Shown here: positions 28,833-36,942 of the stretch, one piece after another
How the letters are laid out: each line of letters opens with the position of its first letter
Position numbering within the stretch: position 1 is the first letter of the stretch
NCBI GenBank assembly: GCA_963631655.1
Contig: CAVGRR010000004.1
Span: 1-63,439 of the forward strand
DNA from: Methanomethylophilus sp963631655
Lineage (GTDB): Archaea; Thermoplasmatota; Thermoplasmata; Methanomassiliicoccales; Methanomethylophilaceae
Direction of reading: 5' to 3'
DNA length: 63,439 bases
Translations under genes and position numbers: made by a program
The notes under the pieces: generated by a model
Databases searched by the model: none
The model's input: the letters and a program-made list of their open reading frames with translations, nothing else
Told to the model about the DNA's origin: nothing

Positions 28833-29582
28833 ATGTTAAAGGCCGAGTATCACTTAGGGGATGACCTTCCGAACGTAAAGGTGGGAATCGGTTGTGCTCC
28901 CGATTCCAAATTCGTGGAGACCAGTGTACGTACGTTGAACAATCCTAACGTCATCATCTACCGCGATCCGCAGAAGCTTGCGGACGATCTCGCATCCGGT
29001 GTCATCGATGCCGCCGTCCGCGGAGACATGGCATCCGCAAAGCTGCTTCCTCTCGTAAGGAAGGCTCTGGGTCTTGACCGCCTTCAGCGCGCGGTGCTCA
29101 TGGGCTACCGCGGAAAGGTGATCTGCATGGCTCCCGTCGGTATCGATGAGGGATGGACCGTCGAGGACAGAGTCTCGATGGCGGAGCGTTCCGTTGATCT
29201 TTACACCAGACTCGGCTGCAAGGACGTCCGCATCGCGGTCATGTCCGGCGGCAGGAACGACGATGTGGGCCGTAATGAAGAGGTTGATGAGTCTCTGAAA
29301 CAGGCCAGGGATGTGGTCATCAGTCTCAACCGCGACGGTTACGATTCATATGATGCGGAAATTCTTCTCGAGAATGCCGTGGAAGAGGCCGATGTCATCA
29401 TCGCCCCCAACGGAATCGTGGGAAACATCATCTTCAGGAGCATGCACTTCATCGGCGGTTGCCCCGCATACGGCGCACCGCTCATCAACACCGACAAGGT
29501 GTTCGTCGACACCTCCCGTGTGAAGACGGATTACACAGACTCCATCATTCTCGCTATGAAACTGGCGGAGATGAAAGGATGA
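28833..29582 (+). CDS. mtxX: Methanogenesis marker protein 4 / MtxX-like
   Basis: 249 residues. It resembles the MtxX family (methanogenesis marker 4), a phosphotransacetylase-like fold found across methanogens and once proposed to be a methyltransferase subunit; its true role is unsettled. Seen here: VGIGCAPDSKFVETSV, GVIDAAVRGDMASAKLL, MSGGRNDDVGRN, and a C-terminal APNGIVGNIIFRSMHFIGG. Its stop overlaps queD (ATGA), so it opens an archaeosine-precursor operon rather than lying with the mcr region. Confidence 0.75.
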   Translation: MLKAEYHLGDDLPNVKVGIGCAPDSKFVETSVRTLNNPNVIIYRDPQKLADDLASGVIDAAVRGDMASAKLLPLVRKALGLDRLQRAVLMGYRGKVICMAPVGIDEGWTVEDRVSMAERSVDLYTRLGCKDVRIAVMSGGRNDDVGRNEEVDESLKQARDVVISLNRDGYDSYDAEILLENAVEEADVIIAPNGIVGNIIFRSMHFIGGCPAYGAPLINTDKVFVDTSRVKTDYTDSIILAMKLAEMKG

Positions 29583-30061
29583 GCATCCTTGAGATCGACG
29601 GTGAGCATGCAGGAATCAAGTATTCCGCATGCCACTTCATACCCAATCACGAGAAATGTTCCAGACTTCATGGACACAGCTATGTCCTGAGGCTCCGTCT
29701 CGAGGGAGATATTGACGAAGAGACCGGAATGATCATGGACTTCGTCATCTTGAAGAAGATGCTGAAACAGATGATGAACGAGATGGACCACATGGTCCTG
29801 CTTCCCGCAAAATCCAAGATCGTCCACATCGATGAGAAAGATGGTTATTACTACGTGGAATGCAACGGGAAGAAGTACATGTTCCCCAAGATGGATGTCG
29901 TCCTCCTCGATGTTCCCACGACCACCGCGGAGGAGATGACAAAGATGATGACCCAGCGCATGGTGAAAGAGGTCAAGTTCCCCGCCAATGTGAAGTCCGT
30001 TTCCATCGGACTCGACGAGGAACGCGGTCAGACCGCATGGTACACGGAGATGCTTTCATGA
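29579..30061 (+). CDS. queD: QueD / 6-carboxytetrahydropterin synthase family
   Basis: 160 residues; converts dihydroneopterin triphosphate to 6-carboxytetrahydropterin en route to preQ0, the archaeosine precursor. The zinc histidines and catalytic Cys are seen in SACHFIPNHEKCSRLHGHSY (about 18-37). A late DEERGQTAWY-like end closes the fold. ATGA overlaps on both sides join it to mtxX and queC. Confidence 0.92.
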   Translation: MSILEIDGEHAGIKYSACHFIPNHEKCSRLHGHSYVLRLRLEGDIDEETGMIMDFVILKKMLKQMMNEMDHMVLLPAKSKIVHIDEKDGYYYVECNGKKYMFPKMDVVLLDVPTTTAEEMTKMMTQRMVKEVKFPANVKSVSIGLDEERGQTAWYTEMLS

Positions 30062-30744
30062 AGACAAAGGCAGTTGTGCTCCTTTCCGGAGGACTGGATT
30101 CCACCACGACACTCGCACAGGCACTGGATGACGGCTGTGAGGTCACAGCTATCAGTTTCAGGTACGGTCAGAGGCATTCGAAGGAACTGGTCTCCGCCGA
30201 GAACGTCTGCAAGCACTACAATGTGAATCATGTGATCATCGATCTCAACCTGAGTTCCTTCCGTTCGGCACTCACCCGCCCCGATATCGATGTGCCCCTT
30301 GACAGGGAGGGAGACCTCTCCAAGAACATCCCGATCACATATGTGCCAGCAAGGAATATCGTGTTCCTCAGCATCGCTGCAGGACTCTGTGAATCCGTCG
30401 ATGCCGACAGGATCTACATCGGAGCCAATGTGGTGGATTATTCCGGATATCCGGACTGCCGTCCCGAATTCTTCGAGGCATACGAGAACATGCTCTCCAA
30501 AGGGACCAAGACCGGTGTCGAGGGTCACCCCATCAAGATCATGACCCCGATCCTTCACAGCTCCAAGGCCGACATCGTCCGTCTCGGCAAGAAACTGGGT
30601 GCTCCGCTGGAGCTCACCTGGTCCTGCTACAACGGCGGGGAGAAGGCCTGCGGCCACTGCGATTCCTGCCGTCTGAGGCTCGAAGGATTCAAAGAGGCCG
30701 GCTACAAGGACGAGATCCCTTACGAAGACGGTGTCCAGCAGTGA
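30058..30744 (+). CDS. queC: 7-cyano-7-deazaguanine (preQ0) synthase QueC
   Basis: 228 residues. The PP-loop ATPase signature is LLSGGLDSTT (about 9-18). A C-terminal zinc site is CYNGGEKACGHCDSC. It makes preQ0 from 7-carboxy-7-deazaguanine and ammonia with ATP. Start at ATG 30058, overlapping the queD stop. The VPARN segment contains one of the ATGTGCCAG motifs (30341). Confidence 0.94.
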   Translation: MKTKAVVLLSGGLDSTTTLAQALDDGCEVTAISFRYGQRHSKELVSAENVCKHYNVNHVIIDLNLSSFRSALTRPDIDVPLDREGDLSKNIPITYVPARNIVFLSIAAGLCESVDADRIYIGANVVDYSGYPDCRPEFFEAYENMLSKGTKTGVEGHPIKIMTPILHSSKADIVRLGKKLGAPLELTWSCYNGGEKACGHCDSCRLRLEGFKEAGYKDEIPYEDGVQQ

Positions 30745-31370
30745 GGATAATCGAGAGTTTTCTGTCGCTTCAGGGCGAAGGGCTGATGATCGGCCGTCTG
30801 ACCTATTTCATCAGGTCGGCAGGCTGCAACCTTCATTGTTCCTGGTGCGACACCAAATTCTCGCTCAATCCCGACCAGGGTGAGGAAAAGAGTATCGATG
30901 AGATCCTCGCCCTGGTGGGTGATGTGAAAAACGTATGTTTCACAGGAGGGGAACCTCTTCAGCAGCCTGAGGCGATTTCTCTTCTGAAAGCACTGTCCGA
31001 TGCGGGCAAGACCGTGGTCCTGGAGACCAACGGATCGAAGGATCTTTCCAATGTGCCAGACAGTGAAAACATCATCATCAGCATGGACATAAAATGCCCT
31101 TCATCGGGTATGCAGGACCGTATGCTGTTCAGCAATCTCAAACTGCTTAAAATGAAGGACCAGCTGAAGTTCGTCATCGCTGATAAAACGGACCTGGAAT
31201 ATGCTGAACGTATTGTATCTGTATATGACCCAGACACCAATATCATCTTCAGTCCGGTCGGCGGAGTGGGTCTCGACGAACTTGCCGAAGAGGTAGTTTC
31301 CAAAAAATTGGATGTCAGGGTCCTGCCACAGCTCCACAAGATAATCTGGGGCGACAGGCAGGGCGTCTGA
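30741..31370 (+). CDS. queE: 7-carboxy-7-deazaguanine synthase QueE
   Basis: 209-residue radical SAM enzyme making CDG from carboxytetrahydropterin. The cluster motif is CNLHCSWC (CxxxCxxC, about 31-38), followed by CFTGGEPL and ETNGS. It starts with GTG at 30741 overlapping the queC stop. Together queD, queC and queE give preQ0; the tRNA transglycosylase steps are encoded elsewhere. Confidence 0.93.
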   Translation: MRIIESFLSLQGEGLMIGRLTYFIRSAGCNLHCSWCDTKFSLNPDQGEEKSIDEILALVGDVKNVCFTGGEPLQQPEAISLLKALSDAGKTVVLETNGSKDLSNVPDSENIIISMDIKCPSSGMQDRMLFSNLKLLKMKDQLKFVIADKTDLEYAERIVSVYDPDTNIIFSPVGGVGLDELAEEVVSKKLDVRVLPQLHKIIWGDRQGV

Positions 31371-31375
31371 CAGGT

Positions 31376-31720
31376 TTACTGTTTGTTTTCGAACTTCTTT
31401 TCGAGTTCGATGCGCCTTTTGAGGTCGTCAAGGTTCTCCTCGACGGTCCCGTCCGCATCATAGATGACACGAATCCCGGCGTTCTGAAGGATCTCAAGTC
31501 CGTGGGTCCCGATGCCTCCGACGATGCAGGCATCGACACCGAGGCCGACGATGGATTTGGCCACCTTGTATCCGGCCCCTTCCCCATCGGCGAACTCGTT
31601 CTTGACCACGGTGTAGTCGTAGGTGTCCATATCGACGATCAGGAAGAACGGCGAATGGCCGAAATCCTCGCCGATGAGGGCATCGAGGGAATCTCCCTCT
31701 GAAACGACCCCCACCTTCAT
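31376..31720 (-). CDS. NifX/NifB-C-terminal-like iron-cluster-binding protein
   Basis: 114 residues of the dinitrogenase iron-molybdenum cofactor biosynthesis fold (NifX / MTH1175-like). Visible: VGVVSEGDSLDALIGEDFGHSPFFLIVD at the start and KSIVGLGVDACIVGGIGTHGLEIL in the middle. Small members of this family occur in many non-diazotrophic methanogens next to Mrp-type ATPases, as here. It overlaps the Mrp gene by 4 nt. A role in Fe-S or cofactor traffic is inferred. Confidence 0.8.
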   Translation of the reverse strand: MKVGVVSEGDSLDALIGEDFGHSPFFLIVDMDTYDYTVVKNEFADGEGAGYKVAKSIVGLGVDACIVGGIGTHGLEILQNAGIRVIYDADGTVEENLDDLKRRIELEKKFENKQ

Positions 31721-32592
31721 TGGGCTTCATCCTTTTGCTTCTGGGCCTGCAGGTAGGCTTGATCGTTCTCGATGGTGTTGACGATCTTCTTGACGATGCC
31801 GTTGAACGCTTTCGCGGAAGCACTCTCAGGCTCCGCGATCACGATAGGCATTCCCTTGTCTCCGGACACGACGACACCGGGCTCGAGGGGAACACGTCCC
31901 AGGAACTGGATCCCGAGCTGGTTGGCGGCGTCCTCTCCTCCACCGGATTTGAAGATGTTGGTGACCTCTCCGCAGTGGGGGCAGACGAATCCGCTCATGT
32001 TCTCGATGATACCGATGATCGGGATCTTGGCGATGGCGGAGAAGGTGACGGTCTTCCTCGCATCGAGGAGGGAGACATCCTGAGGCGTGGTGACGATGAC
32101 GGTACCGTCGGCCTTGGGGATGAGCTGGATGATGGAAAGCGCCTCATCTCCGGTTCCCGGAGGCATGTCGATGACAAGGTAGTCGAGAGGACCCCAGTTG
32201 ACATCCTCGATGAACTGCTGAACGGCGCTGGACCTCACAGGGCCTCTCCAGGTGAGGGCGGAATCTTTGCTGGGGAGCAGGAACGCCATGGAAACGACCT
32301 TGAGGGACGGAGGCACCTCCACGGGCATCAGGAGACGGTTGTCGTCGACGGTGAGCTTCTCATCCTCGATGTGGAACATCTTGGGGATGTTGGGGCCGGT
32401 GATATCAAGGTCCATGATACCGGTCACGTATCCCTGCATGGACAGGGCCTCGGCGATGTTGGATGAAACGGTACTCTTACCGACTCCGCCTTTGCCGGAG
32501 ATGACGATGATGACGTGTTTGATGTTTTCAAGAGTGTGCAGACGCTTGGTCTCGTCTTCCAGGTCTTCGCCAGTGAACATAGGTTTGCTCAT
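31717..32592 (-). CDS. Mrp/NBP35-family Fe-S carrier ATPase (ApbC-like)
   Basis: 291 residues. The deviant Walker A is SGKGGVGKST (about 33-42). DLDITGPNIPKM and the MPPGTGDE motif mark the Mrp family, and the bridging-cluster CxxC is in GFVCPHCGE (about 198-201). It likely carries [4Fe-4S] clusters to apo-proteins, important in a methanogen rich in Fe-S enzymes. Translationally coupled to the NifX-like gene. Confidence 0.9.
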   Translation of the reverse strand: MSKPMFTGEDLEDETKRLHTLENIKHVIIVISGKGGVGKSTVSSNIAEALSMQGYVTGIMDLDITGPNIPKMFHIEDEKLTVDDNRLLMPVEVPPSLKVVSMAFLLPSKDSALTWRGPVRSSAVQQFIEDVNWGPLDYLVIDMPPGTGDEALSIIQLIPKADGTVIVTTPQDVSLLDARKTVTFSAIAKIPIIGIIENMSGFVCPHCGEVTNIFKSGGGEDAANQLGIQFLGRVPLEPGVVVSGDKGMPIVIAEPESASAKAFNGIVKKIVNTIENDQAYLQAQKQKDEAQ

Positions 32593-32679
32593 AGAACCAC
32601 TTTATGAAGCCTGTATGGCGGTGGCTGGTTAAAGGGTTGCGTCAGTTAGGGTTATCTAACAATCGGCCGATGCGGGATT

Positions 32680-33099
32680 ATGCCGATAGGGGACCCGCAC
32701 GGAGGGAATTTCACATACACGGACGAAGGGCTGCCTGAGAACATCTTCATGGTCAGCGTGCCTTCGAAGGATCCTCTGAAAGCTGCTGTGTTTTATCGGG
32801 ACATCCTGAAAATGGATGTTCTATATTCTGGGCCCGATGAGGCCGTGGTGCGCAGGGACCATGCGACCATACGTCTGTTCCGCTCGGAGAACTGCGGCAT
32901 CGACACGGGGATATTCATCGGAATGAAGGAACCGTATGATTTCCACCGCAGGATGATAGATGAAGGGGTCAGATTCAAAATGGATCCCAAGAGACTTCCC
33001 ATGGGGGTCGCCACCTCTTTCTTCGACACTGATAGGAACATCCTGTATGTGATCGAGACCGGTGCGGTGCCCTGTCGTTCTACTGATAAATGTGAATGA
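32680..33099 (+). CDS. VOC (glyoxalase/bleomycin-resistance fold) protein
   Basis: 139 residues. The single vicinal-oxygen-chelate unit is recognised from VSVPSKDPLKAAVFYRDILKMDVLY and the closing FFDTDRNILYVIE. The metal ligands are not clear enough to assign a reaction. It stands alone, divergent from the Mrp gene and convergent with the MFS gene. Confidence 0.7.
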   Translation: MPIGDPHGGNFTYTDEGLPENIFMVSVPSKDPLKAAVFYRDILKMDVLYSGPDEAVVRRDHATIRLFRSENCGIDTGIFIGMKEPYDFHRRMIDEGVRFKMDPKRLPMGVATSFFDTDRNILYVIETGAVPCRSTDKCE

Positions 33100-33143
33100 G
33101 CACAGGGATAACAGAAGACCGTCACCCCTGTGCAGGAATTGGT

Positions 33144-34568
33144 TTACTGGGTCTTTTCCAGATCGGCCTTCTGCGGAGGGACGATGTTCTTGACACAGAG
33201 TGCGCAGATCAGGATCACGACGGCAAGACAGCAGCCGAAGATCATGGTCAGGTCGAAACTGCTCTCGAGAACATCAGCAGTGACGGTCGCAGCGGTTCCG
33301 GAGCCAAGTCCGTGCTGGAAGACGACCGAATAAAGAACGACTCCGAGGGAGGCGGCGGTGTACTTCAGTTCCATCATGAAGGTGGCTGCATCGGCCTGAT
33401 CCTCTTCACCTGCGTGGTGGACCAGGGCGGTGGCGATACCGGTGGTGGCGAATGCCAATGCGATTCCCATGATGGCAAGTGCGATCAGCAGAAGCAGGAG
33501 GTCGCGGGGGGCCACTACAAGGAAGATCAGACAGAACGCGATACGTCCGATCCCTGCAAGGATGGTAGGTACCCTGCATCCGCGGGTGTCGCACCACTGT
33601 CCGACGATGAATGAGAATATGATCGCGAAGATCGAGGCCACGGACAGCAGCAGACCGGATTCAGAAACGGAGTAGGATCCGCAGATCTGGAAGAAATACG
33701 GGAGAACGTAGTCCGTACCCATGACGATCGTACCGGACAGCAGGAACGCTAATGAAAGGAACTGGAAATCGTGACGTTTCAGCATCTTGGGAGAGATCAG
33801 CAGGTGCTCCGGGTGCTTTGCCATCCTCAGTCCCAGAGTGATCAGGAGGATCACCGATACGACTCCGCATGCTGCGATGGCCGTATTCGACATATGGGAT
33901 GCTCCGAGGTTCTGGAGACATACGATACCCGCACCGACACCGGCAACGACAAGGATACTGTTGATGAGATCGGGATTTTTGGATTTGTCGTATCCTTCAT
34001 CCTTGGGCAGGATCTTGATCGCCAGAAGGATCGAGGCGACACAGAACGGAACGTTGATCAGGAAGATCCAGTGCCAGCCGAACGCGGATGTGATGAATCC
34101 TCCGACGGCGGGACCGAAGGCGATGGAAACTGCGGATGCTCCTCCGAGGACACCCATACCGATACCTTTCCTGTTCGCAGGTACGAATTTGGTGATGAAG
34201 ACCGTCACAGCGGAGGTGGTGAACGCCGCACCCAGACCCTGGACCATCCTGAAGCTGACAAGGGTGGTGAAGTTGGTGGACAGTCCGCAGATGACCGAGG
34301 AGACAGTGAATATGACGACACCGATGAGGAAGACCTTCTTCACGGTACCGTTGTTGGCAAGTTTTGACAGGGGCAGAAGGAGGGCTGCAAGAACAACGAC
34401 ATACGTCAGCACAACCCATGATGTGTCTCCGATGGAGACGTTAAGATCGGTCGAAATGGTTGGCAGAGCGACGTTGACAATCGACGCATCCAATCCGTCA
34501 AGGATGATGGAGAGTGCCAACAGGGCCATGAACAGAACCATGCTGCGACCACTTTCGAATTGATTCAT
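33144..34568 (-). CDS. MFS multidrug exporter (EmrB/QacA type)
   Basis: 474 residues with about 14 hydrophobic helices, the size of the DHA2 drug:H+ antiporter family. Helix 1 has LDASIVNVALPTIS, and motif C-like GPAVGGFI follows at about 150-157. LSKLANNGTVKKVFLIG stands in the motif A loop. The substrate is unknown. Monocistronic, with a divergent flavoprotein gene about 240 nt upstream. Confidence 0.87.
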   Translation of the reverse strand: MNQFESGRSMVLFMALLALSIILDGLDASIVNVALPTISTDLNVSIGDTSWVVLTYVVVLAALLLPLSKLANNGTVKKVFLIGVVIFTVSSVICGLSTNFTTLVSFRMVQGLGAAFTTSAVTVFITKFVPANRKGIGMGVLGGASAVSIAFGPAVGGFITSAFGWHWIFLINVPFCVASILLAIKILPKDEGYDKSKNPDLINSILVVAGVGAGIVCLQNLGASHMSNTAIAACGVVSVILLITLGLRMAKHPEHLLISPKMLKRHDFQFLSLAFLLSGTIVMGTDYVLPYFFQICGSYSVSESGLLLSVASIFAIIFSFIVGQWCDTRGCRVPTILAGIGRIAFCLIFLVVAPRDLLLLLIALAIMGIALAFATTGIATALVHHAGEEDQADAATFMMELKYTAASLGVVLYSVVFQHGLGSGTAATVTADVLESSFDLTMIFGCCLAVVILICALCVKNIVPPQKADLEKTQ

Positions 34569-34809
34569 TGAATATCATCTCTATCGAGGATGCCCTCGAT
34601 CTGTTTTTTGGCCGGAAACGGTGCACACCGCTGTCTGGCGTATCTTATGTGGGCGAGTTGATAGATGACCTTAATTAAACTTATTGGGAAACAAAGACCC
34701 AGAAATCACAAAATCTGGATTCAGTTCATTTTTATCCGTGTTAAATCCGAAGGCCGGATGCCGGGTTCTTCTGCAAAGAGCCTAAATGTTATTGGGTGAT
34801 TAACGGGAC

Positions 34810-35379
34810 ATGAGAGCCCTTATTCTCAACGGAAGCGTCCGCCCGATAGGCAATTGCGGAAATCTCATCGGAGACATTCTGGAAGAATTCGAAAAGGAAG
34901 GCATCGAGGCCATACAGGTCCCTCTTTACGATTATCATTTCACCCCCTGCAACCACTGTCTCACCTGCGAGGTCCGCGGAGACGGCATGTGTATGGACAC
35001 CGATGACGGGACCAATGAGATCCTGGATGTCATGCGCGAGGCGGATGTGATCCTGTTCGTATGTCCCGGATATGCGGGAGGGATCCCGGGCGTGATGAAG
35101 CTCTTCATGGAGAAGGCTTCCCTCATTCTTGAGAAGAGCAAGCAGGGACTTCACGGAAAATACGGTGCCGCCATCACCGTTTCGGAGCATGACGGTGCCG
35201 AATCCGTCTATATGCAGCTGGTCTACTGGATGCTCCGCGCCGAGATGCTGGTGGTCGGAGCACATCCGCTTCCGGTCTTCCGTGCGCGTGTATCTCCGGA
35301 GTACCTTGATGATAAGGAAGCGATGAAGGGCGTGAAGAACCTCATCGCCCATCTGACAGAACTGTCGGAAAAGAACTGA
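34810..35379 (+). CDS. Iron-sulfur flavoprotein (NADPH-dependent FMN reductase family)
   Basis: 189 residues. A flavodoxin-like FMN site begins LILNGSVRPIGNCGNLI. A compact Cys cluster CNHCLTCEVRGDGMC (Cx2Cx2Cx7C, about 47-61) is the signature of methanogen iron-sulfur flavoproteins that bind one [4Fe-4S] and FMN. Such proteins are thought to handle oxygen or peroxide stress. Single gene. Confidence 0.85.
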   Translation: MRALILNGSVRPIGNCGNLIGDILEEFEKEGIEAIQVPLYDYHFTPCNHCLTCEVRGDGMCMDTDDGTNEILDVMREADVILFVCPGYAGGIPGVMKLFMEKASLILEKSKQGLHGKYGAAITVSEHDGAESVYMQLVYWMLRAEMLVVGAHPLPVFRARVSPEYLDDKEAMKGVKNLIAHLTELSEKN

Positions 35380-35409
35380 GACCCGGGCCATAGGCCCGAT
35401 GTCCCAGCA

Positions 35410-36126
35410 TCAGAAGAAATAGAAACCGCAGTTTTCGGCGATGCAGGCCTTTGCCAGCATCTCCATCCTTTCGACCGGTCCGCCGTAACGGTGGGCGGCC
35501 ATCTTTCCCTCGGTGATGAGTGCGGGTGCGAGCACCTGGCACTCCCTGAGGAGTTCCTTCGCATCCTCTGCGGAGAACTTCTTTCCGGACTTTGCACTCT
35601 CCAATGCCGATGCGATGACAGGGCATCCGTATTTCTCGGCGATCTGCGGCAGTGCGGATTTTTCGGGACCGAAGGTTCCGATGCAGTCCTTCTCCTTGTA
35701 CCATGCAAGAGGGCAGCTGGCACATGCGGCCTCCATCTCATCGAAGGTGAGGATGTCCCAGCCGTTGAGGCGGTTGTCCTTGCTGCATTCGGCGAGGACC
35801 TTGTCCTTGGTGGCATCGTCGAGGTTCCTCAGATCGACCCATCCGTTGGGGATCCTGCGGAAGTAAGGCTCGAGGGCGGTCATGTCCTCTTCGTTCTTGA
35901 TCCTGTCCTTGAGGAAGATGGTGTTCTTGTCGGTGAATCTGTTCCTCTTCTTGAACGCCTCGAAGTCAGGGAAAGCTTTGACAGCATCTTCCTGAGTGAC
36001 AGCGAGATCATATTCCTGAAGATCGGTGAATTTGTCCTTGTCCACCATAACTTTGACGAGCGTCTGCTTGAGGGGCCTGCAGGGTGCCCTTTCAGCCTCC
36101 ATCTCGTTTACCGCGATATCGACCAT
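35410..36126 (-). CDS. Conserved hypothetical protein with a Cys cluster
   Basis: 238 residues from ATG 36126; family not recognised. A CASCPLAWYKEKDC motif (about 140-153) could hold a metal or Fe-S cluster; further cysteines are in PCRP (about 16) and at the C-terminus (KACIAENCGFYFF). No membrane segment or signal. GAAGGAG lies 15 nt upstream of ATG 36126, an unusually long spacing. The open frame continues upstream through 7 codons to a TAG at 36148-36150 and then into another open stretch, so an amber-readthrough N-terminal extension is possible. Confidence 0.65.
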   Translation of the reverse strand: MVDIAVNEMEAERAPCRPLKQTLVKVMVDKDKFTDLQEYDLAVTQEDAVKAFPDFEAFKKRNRFTDKNTIFLKDRIKNEEDMTALEPYFRRIPNGWVDLRNLDDATKDKVLAECSKDNRLNGWDILTFDEMEAACASCPLAWYKEKDCIGTFGPEKSALPQIAEKYGCPVIASALESAKSGKKFSAEDAKELLRECQVLAPALITEGKMAAHRYGGPVERMEMLAKACIAENCGFYFF

Positions 36127-36147
36127 GACGGCATCATCGGGCTCCTT

Positions 36148-36255
36148 CTATTTTAGATGAAAGGTGGATGAAATGAGTGCCCTGATGCTTTCGACCTTCG
36201 CCTCACGTTTATATCTCCGTTCTTCTTTCTTAGAAATGGATACCTTTTGGTTCAT
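36148..36255 (-). CDS. Possible small basic ORF, or N-terminal exon-like extension across an amber codon
   Basis: 35 codons starting MNQKVSISKKEERRYKREAK, with AGGA about 8 nt upstream, ending in TAG. It is in frame with the 238-residue gene that starts at 36126; only the TAG and 7 sense codons (KEPDDAV) separate them. If TAG is read, one protein of about 281 residues results. If not, it is a tiny basic peptide or non-coding. Codon use is more A+T-rich than normal here, so confidence is low. Confidence 0.3.
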   Translation of the reverse strand: MNQKVSISKKEERRYKREAKVESIRALISSTFHLK

Positions 36256-36305
36256 GTTCAATTCCTGTAAGGTATCCTCTTTTATCAATCTACAGCCGAA
36301 TTTGC

Positions 36306-36366
36306 ACGCGCGAGAGAAAATTCGTTCGCTCGCATCCGCGAAGCTCACTCATTTTCTCTCGCGCGT
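36306..36366. repeat. 16-bp perfect inverted repeat with nested inner stem
   Basis: Left arm 36306-36321 (ACGCGCGAGAGAAAAT) is exactly complementary to right arm 36351-36366. The 29-base interior can form a small inner stem (TTCGC/GCGAA). It lies in a divergent intergenic region rather than after a gene, so it is not a plain terminator; it could be an operator, a structured RNA or a remnant of a mobile element. Confidence 0.7.
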
Positions 36367-36446
36367 CTTTTGCTGTAAAATTAATTTGTTTCTGAAACAG
36401 TGGATGAAACGAGGGTTTATCACTGACAGCCGTATTACAGCAGATA

Positions 36447-36938
36447 ATGGCAGACATCAGGATACGTAAGAGGAAGAGACTGAGAAACAAGGAGGTCAAG
36501 GCACTTTCCGACGAACTCAGTTCAATGTTGGGGGTTCAGATCGATTTCGGCGACGAGCCGGTCGACCGTGCGGAGAGTCCCGATTTCGATCTCATCTTCG
36601 TTGGAAACGACATCCTGGGTCTTATCAAGGACGAGAAGCCTTTCCTTACCATCAGAGGCGTTCTCAGGTACAAACCGGTCTTGAGGTCCGTGACCGTGGA
36701 CATGGGTGCTGTGCCCTATCTCACCAACGGGGCGGACTGTATGGGTCCCGGTATCACCGATGCCGACGAGAACATCGCCGAAGGGGATTTCGTATGGATC
36801 AAGGACGTCAAGAACAACGTTCCTCTGGCCATCGGTATTGCCCTGCGTTCCGGTGCCGATCTGAAGAAGAAGCAGTCCGGAAAGGCGATCAAGACCCTGA
36901 CCAATGTCGGCGACAAGCTCTGGAAAGCCGGCGAGTGA
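36447..36938 (+). CDS. PUA-domain RNA-binding protein (MCT-1-like)
   Basis: 163 residues. Basic N-terminus (ADIRIRKRKRLRNKEVK), a pre-PUA region, and a PUA domain from about 80 onward (VTVDMGAVPYLTNGADCMGPGITDADENIAEGDFVWIKD). The family includes archaeal relatives of MCT-1/eIF2D and of tRNA-modifying enzymes' PUA modules. Likely binds tRNA or ribosomal RNA. The HD hydrolase gene follows after 4 nt. Confidence 0.82.
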   Translation: MADIRIRKRKRLRNKEVKALSDELSSMLGVQIDFGDEPVDRAESPDFDLIFVGNDILGLIKDEKPFLTIRGVLRYKPVLRSVTVDMGAVPYLTNGADCMGPGITDADENIAEGDFVWIKDVKNNVPLAIGIALRSGADLKKKQSGKAIKTLTNVGDKLWKAGE

Positions 36939-36942
36939 GACC

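Larger units (their letters stand above)
36127..36446. other. 320-bp stretch between divergent genes with a long perfect palindrome
   Basis: Holds a possible small minus-strand frame (36148-36255) and a 16-bp perfect inverted repeat (36306-36321 with 36351-36366). Base composition is more A+T-rich than the flanking genes. The rightward PUA gene starts at 36447, with only a weak TATA-like site before it. No tRNA or known RNA was recognised. Confidence 0.5.

Noticed and set aside
11841..31065. A 15-bp identical match (around 11843 reversed and 31051) as a specific repeat pair
   Set aside because: A few 15-mer matches are expected by chance in a window of this size; only the 9-mer core enrichment is worth following.
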